Source: CAVSLM01 sp963728895
GTDB lineage: Bacteria > Pseudomonadota > Gammaproteobacteria > JBBQDK01
Reading direction: 5' to 3'
DNA: 64,000 bases
Assembly: GCA_963728895.1 (NCBI GenBank)
Contig: CAVSLM010000001.1
Location: forward strand, 958,481-1,022,480
Below are positions 17,998-28,391 of this stretch, piece by piece. A model generated the notes under the pieces. The model had not been told where the DNA came from. It worked only from the letters and a program-made list of their open reading frames with translations, and did not search any database. Each line of letters opens with the position of its first letter. The stretch's first letter is position 1. The position numbers and the translations under genes are program-made.

Positions 17998-20568
17998 TCA
18001 TGACGAGGGGAGCAGGCCGCGCAACCGGTACAGCGCGGCGAGCGCCTCCCGCGGACTGAGGGCATCAGGGTCGATGGCCTCCAGCGCCTCAATCAGGTTC
18101 CGCTCGGGCGCAGCTGGGAACAAAGGCATCTGCGCCTGCTGCGCGGGCACTGTACTCGGTTCGCGTTCCAGCTCGTGCAGACGACGTCGCGCCTGTTCGA
18201 TTACGGCTGCGGGAATGCCCGCGAGCGCGGCGACATGAAGCCCGTAGCTGCGATCGGCGGGGCCCTCCTTGACGGCGTGCAGGAACACGATTGAGCTGCC
18301 GTGCTCCAAGGCGTCCAGATGCACGTTCGCGATCCCTTCGTACTGCTCCGGCAGGGCGGTCAGCTCGAAGTAATGCGTGGCGAAGAGCGTGTACGCCCGC
18401 ACCTCGTTGGCCAGGTGCACGGCACATGCCCACGCCAGCGCCAGGCCGTCGTAGGTACTGGTTCCGCGGCCGATCTCGTCCATCAGAACCAGACTTGCGG
18501 ACGTGGCATTGTGCAGGATGTTGGCCGTCTCGGTCATTTCCACCATGAACGTGGAGCGCCCGCCGGCGAGGTCGTCGGCGGCACCGATGCGCGTGAAGAT
18601 GCGGTCCAGCGGTCCGATGCGCGCACGCTTCGCAGGCACGAAGCTGCCGACGTGGGCGAGCAGGGCGATCAGCGCGCACTGGCGCATGTAGGTCGACTTC
18701 CCCCCCATGTTGGGCCCGGTAATGACCAGCATGCGGCGGCCCTCGTGCAGCTGCAGGTCGTTCGGGGTGAAGGGTGCATCCAGCACCTGTTCGACCACCG
18801 GGTGGCGCCCGGCCTCGATCTCGATCCCCGGCGCCTCGCCGAGCTCCGGCACGCGCAGGTCCAGGGTCGCGGCGCGCTCGGCGAGATTCGCCAGCACGTC
18901 GATCTCGGCCACGGCGGCGGCAGTGGCCTGCAGGGCGGGCAGCTCCGCGATCAATCTGTCCAGCAGCTGGTCATAGAGCTGGCGCTCGCGCATCAGCGAA
19001 CGTTCGCGCGCGCTCAGCACGCGGTCCTCGAAGGACTTGAGCTCGGCGGTGATATAGCGCTCCACGCCTTTCAGGGTCTGGCGCCGCGTATAGTCGGCGG
19101 GTACGTGTTCGGCCTGCGCGCGGCTTACCTCTATATAGAAGCCGTGCACGCGGTTGTAGCTGACCTTCAGGTTGGCGATGCCGCTGCGTTCGCGCTCGCG
19201 CGCCTCGAGCGACACCAGGAACCGGTCGGCGTGCTCGCTCAGCGCGCGCAGCTCGTCGAGCTCCGCATCGTGACCCGGTGCGATGACGCCACCGTCGCGC
19301 AGCAGCACCGGCGGATGTTCGACGATGGCGCTTCGCAGTAGCTGGTGGAGGGTGGGATGCCCACCAGCGGCAGCGTTCAGTTCCGCGAGCAGCGGCGAGT
19401 CCAGGGCGGCAACAGCCTGGTGCAGCGCAGGCAGCACCTCCAGCGCCTGGCGTAGCGCCGCAAGATCGCGCGGGCGCGCCGACTTGAGCGCAATTCGGGC
19501 CAGGATACGCTCCATGTCGCCGAAGCCTCGCAGCAGGTTCCCGACCTTCTGCCAGGTGCGATCCTGCAGTAGCGTTTCCACGGCGTGATGGCGGCGTCGC
19601 AACAGGGTCCGCTGGCGCAGTGGCCGGCCGATCCAGCGGCGCAGGAGTCGGCTGCCCATGGGAGTCACGGTTCGATCGATGATGCCGGCAAGGGTGTTTT
19701 CCGGGTGTCCCGCCAGGCTGACCTCCAACTCGAGGTTGCGCCGCGTCGCAGCATCGAGCAGAACCGCCTCGTCGTGGCGCTCCACGCGCAGCGCATGCAG
19801 GTGAGGCAGGGCGGAGCGCTGGGTGTCGCGCACATACTGCAACAGACAGCCGGCGGCACCGACTGCTGCGGCAAGCCCTTCGCAGCCGAAGCCGCTGAGG
19901 TCCCGGGTTCCGAACTGCCCGCACAACAGGCGCCGCGCGCTTTCGGGGTCGAAATGCCAGGGCGGGCGGCGGCGCAGTCCCGGGCGTCGCGCGAGCGCAG
20001 CGGGCAGGACAGCATCCTCGGCGACCAGCAATTCGGCGGGACGCAGGCGTTCGAGCTCGGCGCCGAGCGCCTCGGCACCTTCTAGCTCCTGCACCGTGAA
20101 GCGTCCGGCCGACAAATCGAGCGCCGCGAGGCCGAAGCAAGGACCGCTCTGGTGCAGCGCCAGCAACAGGTTGTCACGTCGTTCCTCGAGAAGCGATTCA
20201 TCCGTGACCGTACCCGGAGTGACAATGCGCACGACTTGGCGCTCCACTGGCCCCTTCGCGGCGGCGGGATCACCCAGCTGCTCGCAGATCGCCACCGACT
20301 CGCCGAGTCGGATCAGACGCGCCAGGTATTGCTCTGCCGCATGCACGGGCACGCCGGCCATGGGAATCGGCTCGCCTGCCGACTGGCCGCGCGCGGTCAG
20401 GGTGATGTCGAGAAGACGCGCCGCGCGCTGTGCGTCGGAGAAGAACAGCTCGTAGAAATCGCCCATGCGGTAGAACAGCAGCTCTTCCGGATGCTGCGCC
20501 TTGATGCGCAGATACTGTTGCATGACCGGGGTGTGCTGCGAGACGGGCGGCGCGGGCGCTTGGGTCAT
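17998..20568 (-). CDS. mutS: DNA mismatch repair protein MutS
   Basis: MutS recognises mismatches and small loops and recruits MutL. The 856-residue protein is full length. The mismatch-probing Phe-x-Glu loop is [11 protein letters not shown] near residue 32. The connector, lever and clamp domains follow, then the ATPase with Walker [10 protein letters not shown], Walker [14 protein letters not shown] and the C-terminal helix-turn-helix LPSS end. The start at 20568 is separated by 92 bases from the divergent pncC gene, so both promoters share that gap. The gene order mutS - pncC - recA is common in gammaproteobacteria. Confidence 0.97.
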   Translation of the reverse strand: MTQAPAPPVSQHTPVMQQYLRIKAQHPEELLFYRMGDFYELFFSDAQRAARLLDITLTARGQSAGEPIPMAGVPVHAAEQYLARLIRLGESVAICEQLGDPAAAKGPVERQVVRIVTPGTVTDESLLEERRDNLLLALHQSGPCFGLAALDLSAGRFTVQELEGAEALGAELERLRPAELLVAEDAVLPAALARRPGLRRRPPWHFDPESARRLLCGQFGTRDLSGFGCEGLAAAVGAAGCLLQYVRDTQRSALPHLHALRVERHDEAVLLDAATRRNLELEVSLAGHPENTLAGIIDRTVTPMGSRLLRRWIGRPLRQRTLLRRRHHAVETLLQDRTWQKVGNLLRGFGDMERILARIALKSARPRDLAALRQALEVLPALHQAVAALDSPLLAELNAAAGGHPTLHQLLRSAIVEHPPVLLRDGGVIAPGHDAELDELRALSEHADRFLVSLEARERERSGIANLKVSYNRVHGFYIEVSRAQAEHVPADYTRRQTLKGVERYITAELKSFEDRVLSARERSLMRERQLYDQLLDRLIAELPALQATAAAVAEIDVLANLAERAATLDLRVPELGEAPGIEIEAGRHPVVEQVLDAPFTPNDLQLHEGRRMLVITGPNMGGKSTYMRQCALIALLAHVGSFVPAKRARIGPLDRIFTRIGAADDLAGGRSTFMVEMTETANILHNATSASLVLMDEIGRGTSTYDGLALAWACAVHLANEVRAYTLFATHYFELTALPEQYEGIANVHLDALEHGSSIVFLHAVKEGPADRSYGLHVAALAGIPAAVIEQARRRLHELEREPSTVPAQQAQMPLFPAAPERNLIEALEAIDPDALSPREALAALYRLRGLLPSS

Positions 20569-20660
20569 GGCCGCGCAGTGTACCGAAAGTGCGGCGCACA
20601 GGTAACGGCGCTCGTGTGCCGTGCCTTGTCCGGTCGGGGATGCCGGCGTAACGTAGCCCC

Positions 20661-21152
20661 ATGGACCAGCTCACCACACTGGCGATGCAGGTGGGTGCGG
20701 CGCTGCAGTCGCGTGGCTGGCGCCTGGTGACGGCCGAGTCCTGCACCGGCGGCTGGGTCGCCAAGCAGGTGACCGATATCGCCGGCAGCTCCGAGTGGTT
20801 CGATCGCGGGCTGGTGACCTACTCCAATGCCGCGAAATGCGAACTGTTGGGCGTGCGCGCAACGACGCTCGCCACCCATGGCGCGGTCAGCGCCGAAACC
20901 GCGCGGGAGATGGTGGAAGGCGCCGTGATGCACAGCACGGCCCAGGTGGCCGTGGCGGTCACCGGCATCGCCGGGCCCGGTGGCGCCACGCCGGGCAAGC
21001 CCGTCGGCACGGTGTGGTTTGCCTGGCTGCGGCGCGGCGGCGATTCGCGCGTGCGGGGCGCGTGCTTCGACGGCGATCGCGAGGCGGTGCGTCGCCAGGC
21101 CGTGGCGGCGGCCCTGGGCGGGCTGCTCGATCTGCTCCATGACAGCGGCTGA
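20661..21152 (+). CDS. pncC: Nicotinamide-nucleotide amidohydrolase PncC (CinA C-terminal family)
   Basis: PncC hydrolyses nicotinamide mononucleotide to nicotinate mononucleotide and ammonia, recycling the by-product of NAD-dependent DNA ligase. The 163-residue protein is the stand-alone CinA C-terminal domain with [20 protein letters not shown] and [19 protein letters not shown], all hallmark segments. It overlaps the following thpR gene by 14 bases, implying coupling. Its place just before recA is typical; in some bacteria the pair is part of the competence or SOS transcript, but no LexA box is evident here. Confidence 0.95.
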   Translation: MDQLTTLAMQVGAALQSRGWRLVTAESCTGGWVAKQVTDIAGSSEWFDRGLVTYSNAAKCELLGVRATTLATHGAVSAETAREMVEGAVMHSTAQVAVAVTGIAGPGGATPGKPVGTVWFAWLRRGGDSRVRGACFDGDREAVRRQAVAAALGGLLDLLHDSG

Positions 21153-21678
21153 ACGCCAGCGGCTGTTTTTCGCCCTGTGGCCCGATGACGCGGTGCGCGA
21201 GCGCCTCGTGCATGTGCTGCACGAGCATCAGCCGGTACGCGGAAAGCCCGTGGCCGCGGCAAACCTGCATGTAACCCTGGCATTCGTCGGTGAGGTCGAT
21301 GCGCAAAGGGCTGCATGTCTGGCGGCAGCGGCGGGCGGCGTTGCGCAGTGCCGGTTTCGTCTCGAGCTCGATCAGCTCGGCCACTGGCGACCCTCGCAGA
21401 TTCTGTGGGTCAGCGCGACGGACACACCTGCACCTTTGCTGGCGCTGGCGGCGGATTTGCACCGCGCGCTCACCGACTGCGGGTGCGAAACCGAGACCCG
21501 GACCTTCCGCACCCACGTGACACTGGCACGCAAGGTACGGCGCGCCGCGCGCGGGACCATCGTTCCGATTCGCTGGGAGGTCTCGGACTTCTGCCTGGTA
21601 CGCTCGCTTGCCGTGCCGGGCGGCTCGACCTACGAAGTGCTCATGCGCTGGCCGTTGCGCGCCTGCGATGCCCCCTGA
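21139..21678 (+). CDS. thpR: RNA 2',3'-cyclic phosphodiesterase ThpR (LigT family)
   Basis: ThpR opens 2',3'-cyclic phosphates on RNA ends and may act in tRNA or RNA repair. The 179-residue 2H-phosphoesterase has two HxTL motifs: HVTLAFVG near residue 40 and HVTLARK near residue 128, in the expected symmetrical arrangement. It starts with an ATG inside the last codons of pncC (overlap of 14 bases). An open frame begins earlier inside pncC but the ATG at 21139 fits the family N-terminus (RLFFALWPDD). Confidence 0.93.
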   Translation: MTAAERQRLFFALWPDDAVRERLVHVLHEHQPVRGKPVAAANLHVTLAFVGEVDAQRAACLAAAAGGVAQCRFRLELDQLGHWRPSQILWVSATDTPAPLLALAADLHRALTDCGCETETRTFRTHVTLARKVRRAARGTIVPIRWEVSDFCLVRSLAVPGGSTYEVLMRWPLRACDAP

Positions 21679-21732
21679 CTCGCGCCTCGACGGTTTGTAC
21701 CCACCACCCGTGCCGGCCCCGTCGCCCTGGGG

Positions 21733-21800
21733 GCCTGTCCGGGCAGTCTGCGCATGGCGAGGCGCCGCAGTAGCGACAAGACCAAATTGGCCGGACAGGC
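21733..21800. repeat. Inverted repeat pair between thpR and recA
   Basis: GCCTGTCCGG at 21733-21742 and its exact inverse CCGGACAGGC at 21791-21800 flank a 48-base spacer; flanking bases extend the match to 13 of 15. The spacing is too long for a standard terminator. It could be a paired REP-type element, a miniature mobile element or an operator pair for recA. Confidence 0.6.
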
Positions 21801-21903
21801 TCCTAGGCCGCACGTCGTGATCTATGGAATAATGTCGCCCGGCGTTCTTGGCTCCCTACGCAGGGATTGCGTGGCTAGAAGCTGTAACTATCGGAGAATC
21901 TGA

Positions 21904-22932
21904 ATGGACGAAAACAGGAAGAAGGCGCTGAGCGCGGCGCTCACCCAGATCGAGCGGCAGTTCGGGAAGGGGACTGTCATGCGCATGGGAGATGTCGGCG
22001 CGGTACGTGACGTGGAAGTGGTTTCCACCGGCTCTCTGGGCCTGGATCTCGCGCTCGGGGTCGGTGGTCTGCCGCGCGGGCGGGTGGTGGAGATCTACGG
22101 TCCGGAGTCCTCCGGCAAGACCACACTGACGCTGCAGGTCATTGCCGAGTCCCAGAAGCAGGGCGGTACGGCCGCCTTTGTCGACGCCGAGCACGCCCTC
22201 GACCCGACCTACGCACACAAGCTCGGCGTCAATGTCGATGACCTGCTGGTGTCGCAGCCGGACACCGGCGAGCAGGCGCTGGAGATTGCGGACATGCTGG
22301 TGCGATCCGGGGCCGTGGACGTGGTGGTGGTGGACTCGGTCGCAGCACTGACACCGAAGGCCGAGATCGAAGGCGAGATGGGCGATTCCCACATGGGCCT
22401 GCAGGCGCGGCTGATGTCGCAGGCCTTGCGCAAGCTTACCGCCAACATCAAGCGCTCCAATACGCTGGTGATTTTCATCAACCAGATCCGCATGAAGATC
22501 GGTGTGATGTTCGGCAACCCCGAAACCACGACCGGTGGCAATGCGCTCAAGTTCTATGCCTCGGTGCGCCTCGACATCCGGCGCACTGGCGCCATCAAGA
22601 AGGGCGACGAGGTGGTCGGAAACGAGACCCGCGTCAAGGTGGTCAAGAACAAGCTGGCGCCGCCGTTTCGCGAAGCGAATTTCGAGATTCTCTACGGCGA
22701 AGGGATTTCCCGGGAAGGGGAGATCATCGACCTCGGTGTTGCCCACGGTTTTGTGGAGAAATCCGGGGCCTGGTACAGCTATCACGGGGACCGCATCGGC
22801 CAGGGGAAGGAGAACGCGCGCACCTTCCTCCGCGAGCATCCCGAGGTCGCGCGCGAGATCGAGACTGCGGTGCGCGACAAGCTGCTGGTGAAGCCGGTGC
22901 GCGAGAGTGAACAGATCGAGGCGGAGGCCTGA
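21904..22932 (+). CDS. recA: Recombinase RecA
   Basis: RecA forms filaments on single-stranded DNA, catalyses strand exchange and triggers LexA cleavage. The 342-residue protein is full length with Walker A GPESSGKT (about residues 66-73), Walker [11 protein letters not shown], loop L1 ([18 protein letters not shown]) and L2 ([20 protein letters not shown]). The C-terminal tail is short and acidic (EQIEAEA). The upstream 225 bases hold an AT-richer segment ending in GGAATAATG near 21827, a possible -10; I found no clear CTGT-N8-ACAG LexA box. The ATG has a GGAG five bases upstream. recX overlaps its 3' end. Confidence 0.98.
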   Translation: MDENRKKALSAALTQIERQFGKGTVMRMGDVGAVRDVEVVSTGSLGLDLALGVGGLPRGRVVEIYGPESSGKTTLTLQVIAESQKQGGTAAFVDAEHALDPTYAHKLGVNVDDLLVSQPDTGEQALEIADMLVRSGAVDVVVVDSVAALTPKAEIEGEMGDSHMGLQARLMSQALRKLTANIKRSNTLVIFINQIRMKIGVMFGNPETTTGGNALKFYASVRLDIRRTGAIKKGDEVVGNETRVKVVKNKLAPPFREANFEILYGEGISREGEIIDLGVAHGFVEKSGAWYSYHGDRIGQGKENARTFLREHPEVAREIETAVRDKLLVKPVRESEQIEAEA

Positions 22933-23389
22933 GTCGGGGGATCCCCCCACACCGGCGCAGGTGCGGCGCAGCGCACTGGGCCTGCTCGCGCGTCGCGAAC
23001 ACTCCGCCGGAGAGCTGCGCACGAAGCTCACCCGGCGCGGCTACACCGCGGCGGTGGTGGAAGACGTCCTCGCCGCCCTGCAGCGCGAACGGCTGCTGAG
23101 CGACGCGCGTTTCGTGGAGGAGTATGTTCGGGTGCGGGTGAGCAAGGGCTACGGCCCGGCACGGATCCGCGGCGAGCTGCGCCAGCGCGAGGTGGCTGAA
23201 GAGCTGCTCGAAGAGGCGGTGGACGATCGCGCCGGTGTGTGGCGCGATCGTCTGCTGGAACTGCACCGGCGGCGTTTCGGGGGGGCAGTCCCGAACGATC
23301 CCCGGGAGCGTGCGCGCCGCGCGCGCTTCCTGCTGCAGCGCGGCTTCTCCAGCGAGCAGGTGCGCGACCTTCTGGACGGCGCGGACTGA
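22907..23389 (+). CDS. recX: Regulatory protein RecX
   Basis: RecX inhibits RecA by binding its filament. The 160-residue, Arg-rich helical protein shows three tandem RecX three-helix repeats, for example [33 protein letters not shown] and [18 protein letters not shown]. The likely start is a GTG at 22907 that overlaps recA by 26 bases; a later GTG at 22961 is possible and would lose the variable N-terminus only. Overlap with recA ensures low coupled synthesis, as is usual. Confidence 0.9.
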   Translation: MNRSRRRPESGDPPTPAQVRRSALGLLARREHSAGELRTKLTRRGYTAAVVEDVLAALQRERLLSDARFVEEYVRVRVSKGYGPARIRGELRQREVAEELLEEAVDDRAGVWRDRLLELHRRRFGGAVPNDPRERARRARFLLQRGFSSEQVRDLLDGAD

Positions 23390-23488
23390 GTTGCCGCGCG
23401 CGTGGCGGCAACGGAATCCTCACACACCATGGCCGGCTTGGTGCGCCGGCGCAAGTCCGCAGACCCTACCGCAAGAGATCGCGTTCCC

Positions 23489-26086
23489 ATGAGCAGTAGC
23501 ACAGAGCTCCGTCGGCAGTTCCTGGACTATTTCCGCGAGCGTGGCCACGAAATCGTGCCGTCCAGCCCGCTTGTGCCGGCGGGCGACCCTACACTGCTGT
23601 TCACTAACGCCGGGATGGTGCAGTTCAAGGAAGTGTTTCGCGGCCGCGAGCAGTGCTCCTACCGGCGCGCGGCGAGCGCCCAGCGCTGCGTGCGTGCCGG
23701 GGGCAAGCACAATGATCTGGAGAACGTCGGTTACACCGCGCGCCATCACACCTTCTTCGAAATGCTGGGTAACTTCAGCTTTGGTGACTACTTCAAGGCC
23801 GACGCCATACGCTATGCGTGGGACTTCCTGACGCGGGTTCTGGCCCTGCCGCCGGAACGGTTGTGGGTCACGGTATTCGACGAAGACGACGAGGCGGCAC
23901 GCGTCTGGCTGCAGGACATCGGTGTGGATCCGTCGCGGTTCTCCCGCATCGGCGCCTCGGACAACTTCTGGTCGATGGGCGACACCGGCCCCTGCGGACC
24001 GTGCTCCGAGATCTTCTACGACCATGGTCCGGGCGTGCAGGGCGGCCCGCCGGGGACACCGGAGGCCGACGGTGATCGCTACGTGGAGATCTGGAATCTG
24101 GTGTTCATGCAGTATGACCGGGCTCAGGACGGTACGCTCGCCCCGCTCCCGCGGCCGTCGGTGGATACCGGCATGGGCCTCGAGCGCCTCGCCGCCGTCA
24201 TGCAGGGTGTGCACAGCAACTATGACATCGACCTGTTCCGCAGCCTGATCGCTGCAGCGGCCGACCTGGCCGGTATCGAGGATGGTGGCCAGAGCTCGCT
24301 GCGGGTGATCGCCGATCACATCCGCGCCTGCGCGTTCCTGGTGGTGGACGGCGTGCTGCCGTCCAACGAAGGGCGTGGCTACGTGCTGCGGCGGATCATT
24401 CGCCGGGCGATCCGGCATGGCTATCAGCTCGGAATCAAGGAGCCGTTCTTCCACCGGCTGGTGGCACCGCTCGTGGTGCAGATGGGCGATGCGTACCCGG
24501 AGCTCGCGAAGGGTCAGGCACACGCCGAGCGTGTGCTGAGAATGGAAGAGGAGCGCTTCGCCGAGACCCTGGAGCAGGGGCTACGTATTCTGGAGCAGTC
24601 GATCGGCGCTACGCAGGGCACGGTCATTACCGGCGAGACGGTGTTCCGGTTGTACGACACTTACGGATTCCCCGCCGATCTTACCAACGACATCGCGCGT
24701 GAGCGCGGACTGACGCTGGATATGGCGGGCTTCGAACGCGCCATGGATGCCCAGCGTGAGCGCGCGCGCGCGGCGAGCCAGTTCGGACTCGATGAAAGCG
24801 GCGCGCAGATCGAGGGCCGCACCGTATTTACCGGCTACGACAGCGTCCAGGAGCAGGCGAGCGTGACGGCGCTGTTTCGGAACAGTCGGCCCGTAGATGC
24901 GCTGAAGGAGGGCGAGGCGGGTGTGGTGGTGCTGGATCACACGCCGTTCTATGCGGAGTCGGGTGGCCAGGTCGGCGACCGCGGCCTGCTGGAAGGCGCC
25001 GCAGGCGAGTTCGAAGTGCAGGACACCCAGAAGCGCGGCGAGGCCCACGCGCACATCGGAACCCAGCGGACCGGGTCAGTGCGCGTCGGTGAGCAAGTGA
25101 GCGCGCGGGTCAACGCGTTTCTGCGCCAGGCGACGGCGCTCAACCATACCGCCACGCACCTGCTGCATGCGGCGCTGCGTCGGGTGCTCGGCGAACATGT
25201 TACGCAGAAAGGCTCGCTGGTCGAGCCGGCGCGCTTGCGCTTCGACTTCTCGCACTTCGAGCCGCTGACGCCGGCCCAGCTCGAAGAAATCGAGCGCTTG
25301 GTGAACGAGCAGATCCTGCTGAACCGCGAAGCGCTCACGCGCACCATGCCATACCGGGAAGCCATCGGCGCCGGCGCCATGGCGCTGTTCGGCGAGAAAT
25401 ACGGCGACCGGGTACGCGTGCTCAGCATCGGCGACTTCTCCACCGAGCTCTGCGGTGGCACGCATGTGCGCCGCTCGGGCGACATCGGGCTGTTCAAGAT
25501 CACCTCTGAAACCGGCGTTGCATCGGGTGTGCGACGCATCGAGGCCGTGACGGGACGCGTAGCCCTGGAGTGGGTGAATGCCATGGAGCAGCGCGTGACG
25601 CGGGTCGCGGACCTGGTCAAGGCGGGCCGTGACCAGGTGGAGGATCGCGTACGGCAGCTGTTGGAGCGCAATCGCACATTGGAGCGCGAGCTGGAGCAGA
25701 TCAAGGGCAGGCTCGCCAGCAACCGGGGCGGGGACCTTGCCGCCCAGGCACTGGACGTGAACGGCATTCGTGTGGTCGCCGCGCGGCTCGACGGCGCCGA
25801 CGCCAAGACCCTGCGCGAGACCGTGGACCAGATCAAGAACAAGCTTGGTTCGGCTGCCGTGCTGCTGGCCTCGGTCGTGGGCGACAAGGTCAGCCTGGTG
25901 GCTGGCGTTACGTCGGACCAGACCAACCGCATCAAGGCGGGAGATCTCGTCAATGCTGTGGCGCGTCAGGTCGGCGGCAAAGGGGGTGGCCGTCCCGACA
26001 TGGCCCAGGCCGGAGGCAACGATCCGACAGCGCTGGACGCCGCCTTGCGCTCGGTGCCTGACTGGGTGCGCCAGCATCTCGAATGA
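23489..26086 (+). CDS. alaS: Alanyl-tRNA synthetase
   Basis: AlaS charges tRNA-Ala and edits mischarged seryl- and glycyl-tRNA. The 865-residue protein has the class II catalytic core ([20 protein letters not shown], with [15 protein letters not shown]), the editing domain zinc motif HTATHLLHA plus CGGTHV, and a C-terminal DHHA1 domain rich in glycine ([15 protein letters not shown]). Length agrees with the E. coli enzyme (876). The ATG at 23489 fits the family start ([16 protein letters not shown]); an in-frame start at 23402 would add 29 unrelated residues. Followed by lysC and csrA in the usual order. Confidence 0.97.
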   Translation: MSSSTELRRQFLDYFRERGHEIVPSSPLVPAGDPTLLFTNAGMVQFKEVFRGREQCSYRRAASAQRCVRAGGKHNDLENVGYTARHHTFFEMLGNFSFGDYFKADAIRYAWDFLTRVLALPPERLWVTVFDEDDEAARVWLQDIGVDPSRFSRIGASDNFWSMGDTGPCGPCSEIFYDHGPGVQGGPPGTPEADGDRYVEIWNLVFMQYDRAQDGTLAPLPRPSVDTGMGLERLAAVMQGVHSNYDIDLFRSLIAAAADLAGIEDGGQSSLRVIADHIRACAFLVVDGVLPSNEGRGYVLRRIIRRAIRHGYQLGIKEPFFHRLVAPLVVQMGDAYPELAKGQAHAERVLRMEEERFAETLEQGLRILEQSIGATQGTVITGETVFRLYDTYGFPADLTNDIARERGLTLDMAGFERAMDAQRERARAASQFGLDESGAQIEGRTVFTGYDSVQEQASVTALFRNSRPVDALKEGEAGVVVLDHTPFYAESGGQVGDRGLLEGAAGEFEVQDTQKRGEAHAHIGTQRTGSVRVGEQVSARVNAFLRQATALNHTATHLLHAALRRVLGEHVTQKGSLVEPARLRFDFSHFEPLTPAQLEEIERLVNEQILLNREALTRTMPYREAIGAGAMALFGEKYGDRVRVLSIGDFSTELCGGTHVRRSGDIGLFKITSETGVASGVRRIEAVTGRVALEWVNAMEQRVTRVADLVKAGRDQVEDRVRQLLERNRTLERELEQIKGRLASNRGGDLAAQALDVNGIRVVAARLDGADAKTLRETVDQIKNKLGSAAVLLASVVGDKVSLVAGVTSDQTNRIKAGDLVNAVARQVGGKGGGRPDMAQAGGNDPTALDAALRSVPDWVRQHLE

Positions 26087-26198
26087 CCGTGCGGCGCGCG
26101 GTGCAGGCTGCGCGCCGCATCGATCCCTTCACACCGCGTTTTCTTTATCTTCAAGTCGTTTTGTTGTTTAATCTGCGCCCTTTACTCTGCTATTGACA

Positions 26199-27434
26199 AT
26201 GCCACTGATTGTTCAGAAATATGGCGGTACCTCGGTTGGATCTCCCGAGCGCATCGAACGTGTCGCGGAGAAGGTCCGCGCATTCCGCGAGCGTGGCAAC
26301 GACATGGTCGTGGTCGTTTCCGCCATGAGCGGCGAGACCGACCGCCTGCTGGGTCTGGCGCGCACGATCAACCCGCGGCCGAGCTCGCGCGAGCTCGACG
26401 TGCTGCTTGCCACAGGAGAGCAGGTGACCATTGCGCTGCTGAGCATTGCCCTGGAAAAACTGGAGTGTGCGGCGCGTTCCTATACCGGTGCTCAAGTGCA
26501 AATCCTGACCGATAGCGCCCACAACAAGGCGCGCATACGCGAGATCGAGGCCGAGCGCGTGCGCAAGGATCTGGAGGCGGGCAGAGTCGTCGTGGTGGCA
26601 GGCTTCCAGGGCGTCACTGAGGCGGGCGACATCACCACGCTCGGTCGCGGCGGCTCGGACACGACCGCGGTGGCACTGGCGGCGGCGCTGAAGGCCGACG
26701 AATGCCAGATTTTCACCGACGTCGATGGCGTGTACACCACCGATCCGCGGCTCGTCCCGCAGGCGCGACGACTGGAACGCATCACCTTCGAAGAGATGCT
26801 GGAGATGGCCAGCCTCGGTTCAAAGGTGCTGCAGATCCGCTCGGTCGAGTTTGCCGGCAAGTACAACGTGCCGCTGCGTGTGCTGTCGTCCTTCGAGGAA
26901 GGGGCAGGCACGCTGATCACCTACGAGGAAGAAGGTATGGAAGAGCCGCTGATCTCGGGTATTGCATTCAACCGGGATGAGGCCAAGCTGACGGTGCTTG
27001 GTGTGCCCGACCAGCCGGGCGTTGCCTATCGCATCCTCGGCCCGGTCTCGGATGCGAACATCGAGGTCGACATGATTGTCCAAAACGTTGGACAGGACGA
27101 CACGACCGACTTCACGTTCACGGTGCATCGCAGCGACTACGATCGCACGATCGACATCCTGCGCGCGACCGCAAAGGATCTTGGCGCCCGCGAGGTGAGC
27201 GGCGACAACCGAATCGTGAAGATCTCTCTGGTAGGTGTGGGCATGCGCTCTCACGCCGGTATCGCGAGTGCGATGTTCCAGGCGCTCGCGAAGGAAGGGA
27301 TCAACATCCGCATGATCTCGACATCGGAGATCAAGATCTCTGTTGTGATCGACGAGAAGTATCTCGAGCTCGGTGTTCGCGTGCTCCATGACGTCTTCCA
27401 TCTTGATCAGGCTCCGCAGGTAGGGCCGCGCTGA
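26199..27434 (+). CDS. lysC: Aspartate kinase LysC
   Basis: LysC phosphorylates aspartate, the first step to lysine, methionine, threonine and diaminopimelate. The 411-residue protein starts MPLIVQKYGGTSVGS and shows the kinase core (GRGGSDTTAVALAAAL, FTDVDGVYTTDPR) and two C-terminal ACT domains (LTVLGVPDQPGVAYRI, KISLVGVGMRSHAG, NIRMISTSEIKISVV), which give feedback inhibition by lysine and/or threonine. This is the single-domain bacterial enzyme, not a fusion with homoserine dehydrogenase. An upstream TTG in frame at 26193 is ignored in favour of the ATG. Confidence 0.96.
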   Translation: MPLIVQKYGGTSVGSPERIERVAEKVRAFRERGNDMVVVVSAMSGETDRLLGLARTINPRPSSRELDVLLATGEQVTIALLSIALEKLECAARSYTGAQVQILTDSAHNKARIREIEAERVRKDLEAGRVVVVAGFQGVTEAGDITTLGRGGSDTTAVALAAALKADECQIFTDVDGVYTTDPRLVPQARRLERITFEEMLEMASLGSKVLQIRSVEFAGKYNVPLRVLSSFEEGAGTLITYEEEGMEEPLISGIAFNRDEAKLTVLGVPDQPGVAYRILGPVSDANIEVDMIVQNVGQDDTTDFTFTVHRSDYDRTIDILRATAKDLGAREVSGDNRIVKISLVGVGMRSHAGIASAMFQALAKEGINIRMISTSEIKISVVIDEKYLELGVRVLHDVFHLDQAPQVGPR

Positions 27435-27595
27435 AACGCCGCAACCCGCCCTATCCTCCTGCGGAGCAATTAGCTGCAAGCCTCTGATGTTTTAACGTTA
27501 TAGTTTCAGACCGCCCGGTCGATACAGCGTCCGGCCACGAATCAGGTGGGCCGGACCGGTGAAACAAGGTGATAGTCTGCGCAAGGAGATTGGAT

Positions 27596-27799
27596 ATGCT
27601 GATTCTGACTCGAAGGGTGGGTGAAACGCTGATGATTGGTGATGAAGTGACCGTCACCGTGCTCGGTGTCAAGGGCAATCAAGTGCGCATCGGTGTGAAC
27701 GCGCCCAAAGAGGTCTCCGTGCATCGCGAGGAGATTTACGAGCGCATCAAGAGGGAGAAGGAACTCGCCGGTGTCGACCACGCCGAAGGCGGCGAATAA
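27596..27799 (+). CDS. csrA: Carbon storage regulator CsrA
   Basis: CsrA binds GGA motifs in mRNA leaders and controls central metabolism, motility and biofilm formation, and so connects functionally with the Wsp/c-di-GMP system nearby. The 67-residue protein is the canonical size, starting [11 protein letters not shown] and containing the RNA-binding [23 protein letters not shown] lies eight bases before the ATG. Its position after alaS and lysC and directly before tRNA-Ser is the ancestral gammaproteobacterial arrangement. A 7-bp stem (CCTGCTG / CAGCAGG, 27837-27869) follows and may terminate the transcript. Confidence 0.97.
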   Translation: MLILTRRVGETLMIGDEVTVTVLGVKGNQVRIGVNAPKEVSVHREEIYERIKREKELAGVDHAEGGE

Positions 27800-27898
27800 G
27801 CCTTTACGCATGCCTCGGCCGTTAGTATTCTACCCGCCTGCTGTTGCGCCGTCGCCCCAAAGCAGCAGGTGCGGTAGCCCCTAGAATCGGCTGCCTAC

Positions 27899-27992
27899 GG
27901 AGAGATGGCCGAGAGGCTGAAGGCGCTCCCCTGCTAAGGGAGTATGGGGTCAAAAAGCTCCATCGAGGGTTCGAATCCCTCTCTCTCCGCCA
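27899..27992 (+). tRNA. tRNA-Ser (anticodon GCU)
   Basis: The acceptor stem GGAGAGA pairs with TCTCTCC, followed by G and an encoded CCA (27990-27992). The anticodon loop CTGCTAA gives GCU at 27933-27935, reading AGC/AGU serine codons. A long variable arm, typical of serine tRNA, lies at 27940-27965. The T arm is GAGGG-TTCGAAT-CCCTC. A TAGAAT hexamer at 27882-27887 could be its -10 box. The 3' end is duplicated at 30.1 kb. Confidence 0.97.
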
Positions 27993-28015
27993 ATAACCAC
28001 CCCAAGCCACTGAAC
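27982..28015 (+). repeat. tRNA-Ser 3'-end direct repeat, copy 1
   Basis: The last 11 bases of tRNA-Ser plus its flank form a sequence that recurs at 30089-30121. The exact shared core is GCCAATAACCAC (27989-28000), with TCTCTCT before and a similar CTGAAC-type end after. This is the layout of an attachment site left by integration at a tRNA gene. Confidence 0.7.
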
Positions 28016-28391
28016 AATATAGATATTCGCTGGTAGCGCGCAACTCCTCCCGACGTCGAGACCGCCAACAAGAAGTTCGCGCTTCGTGAGTTCCGGAACC
28101 TCAAATCCATTGTTCGGGAGTTCTCTTTCCGATTGCAAGACAGTCTGCCATTTGAGCTCCCGCGTGACCTGGGGCAAATACGCGGAGCCAATGCAGGCAA
28201 CAGAGAAAGCCGTGCGGTAAAGATTGTTCTGCCAGAAGCGGTGCGCGTTGGGGTTGCGCGAGAAGACACAGGGAAGAGCAAACCTCGGAGATCGTGAACA
28301 TCGGCGATCTGCAATCCAAAGAAACCGCCTCTACCGTGGCTTGGACGGATACACCATTGAGACCACGCACCTGCTGCGCAATGTGCCCGTC
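27993..28391. other. Non-coding interval after tRNA-Ser
   Basis: These 399 bases lie between tRNA-Ser and the convergent OmpA-family gene. Base composition is lower in GC than the neighbouring genes. I found no convincing coding frame, no promoter I would defend, and no hairpin with a T-run; the short open frames on both strands lack family resemblance. It may be remnant DNA of the insertion described under the repeats. Confidence 0.5.

Noticed and set aside
21679..21903. SOS (LexA) box before recA
   Set aside because: No CTGT-N8-ACAG or close variant could be found; the inverted repeat there has the wrong spacing.
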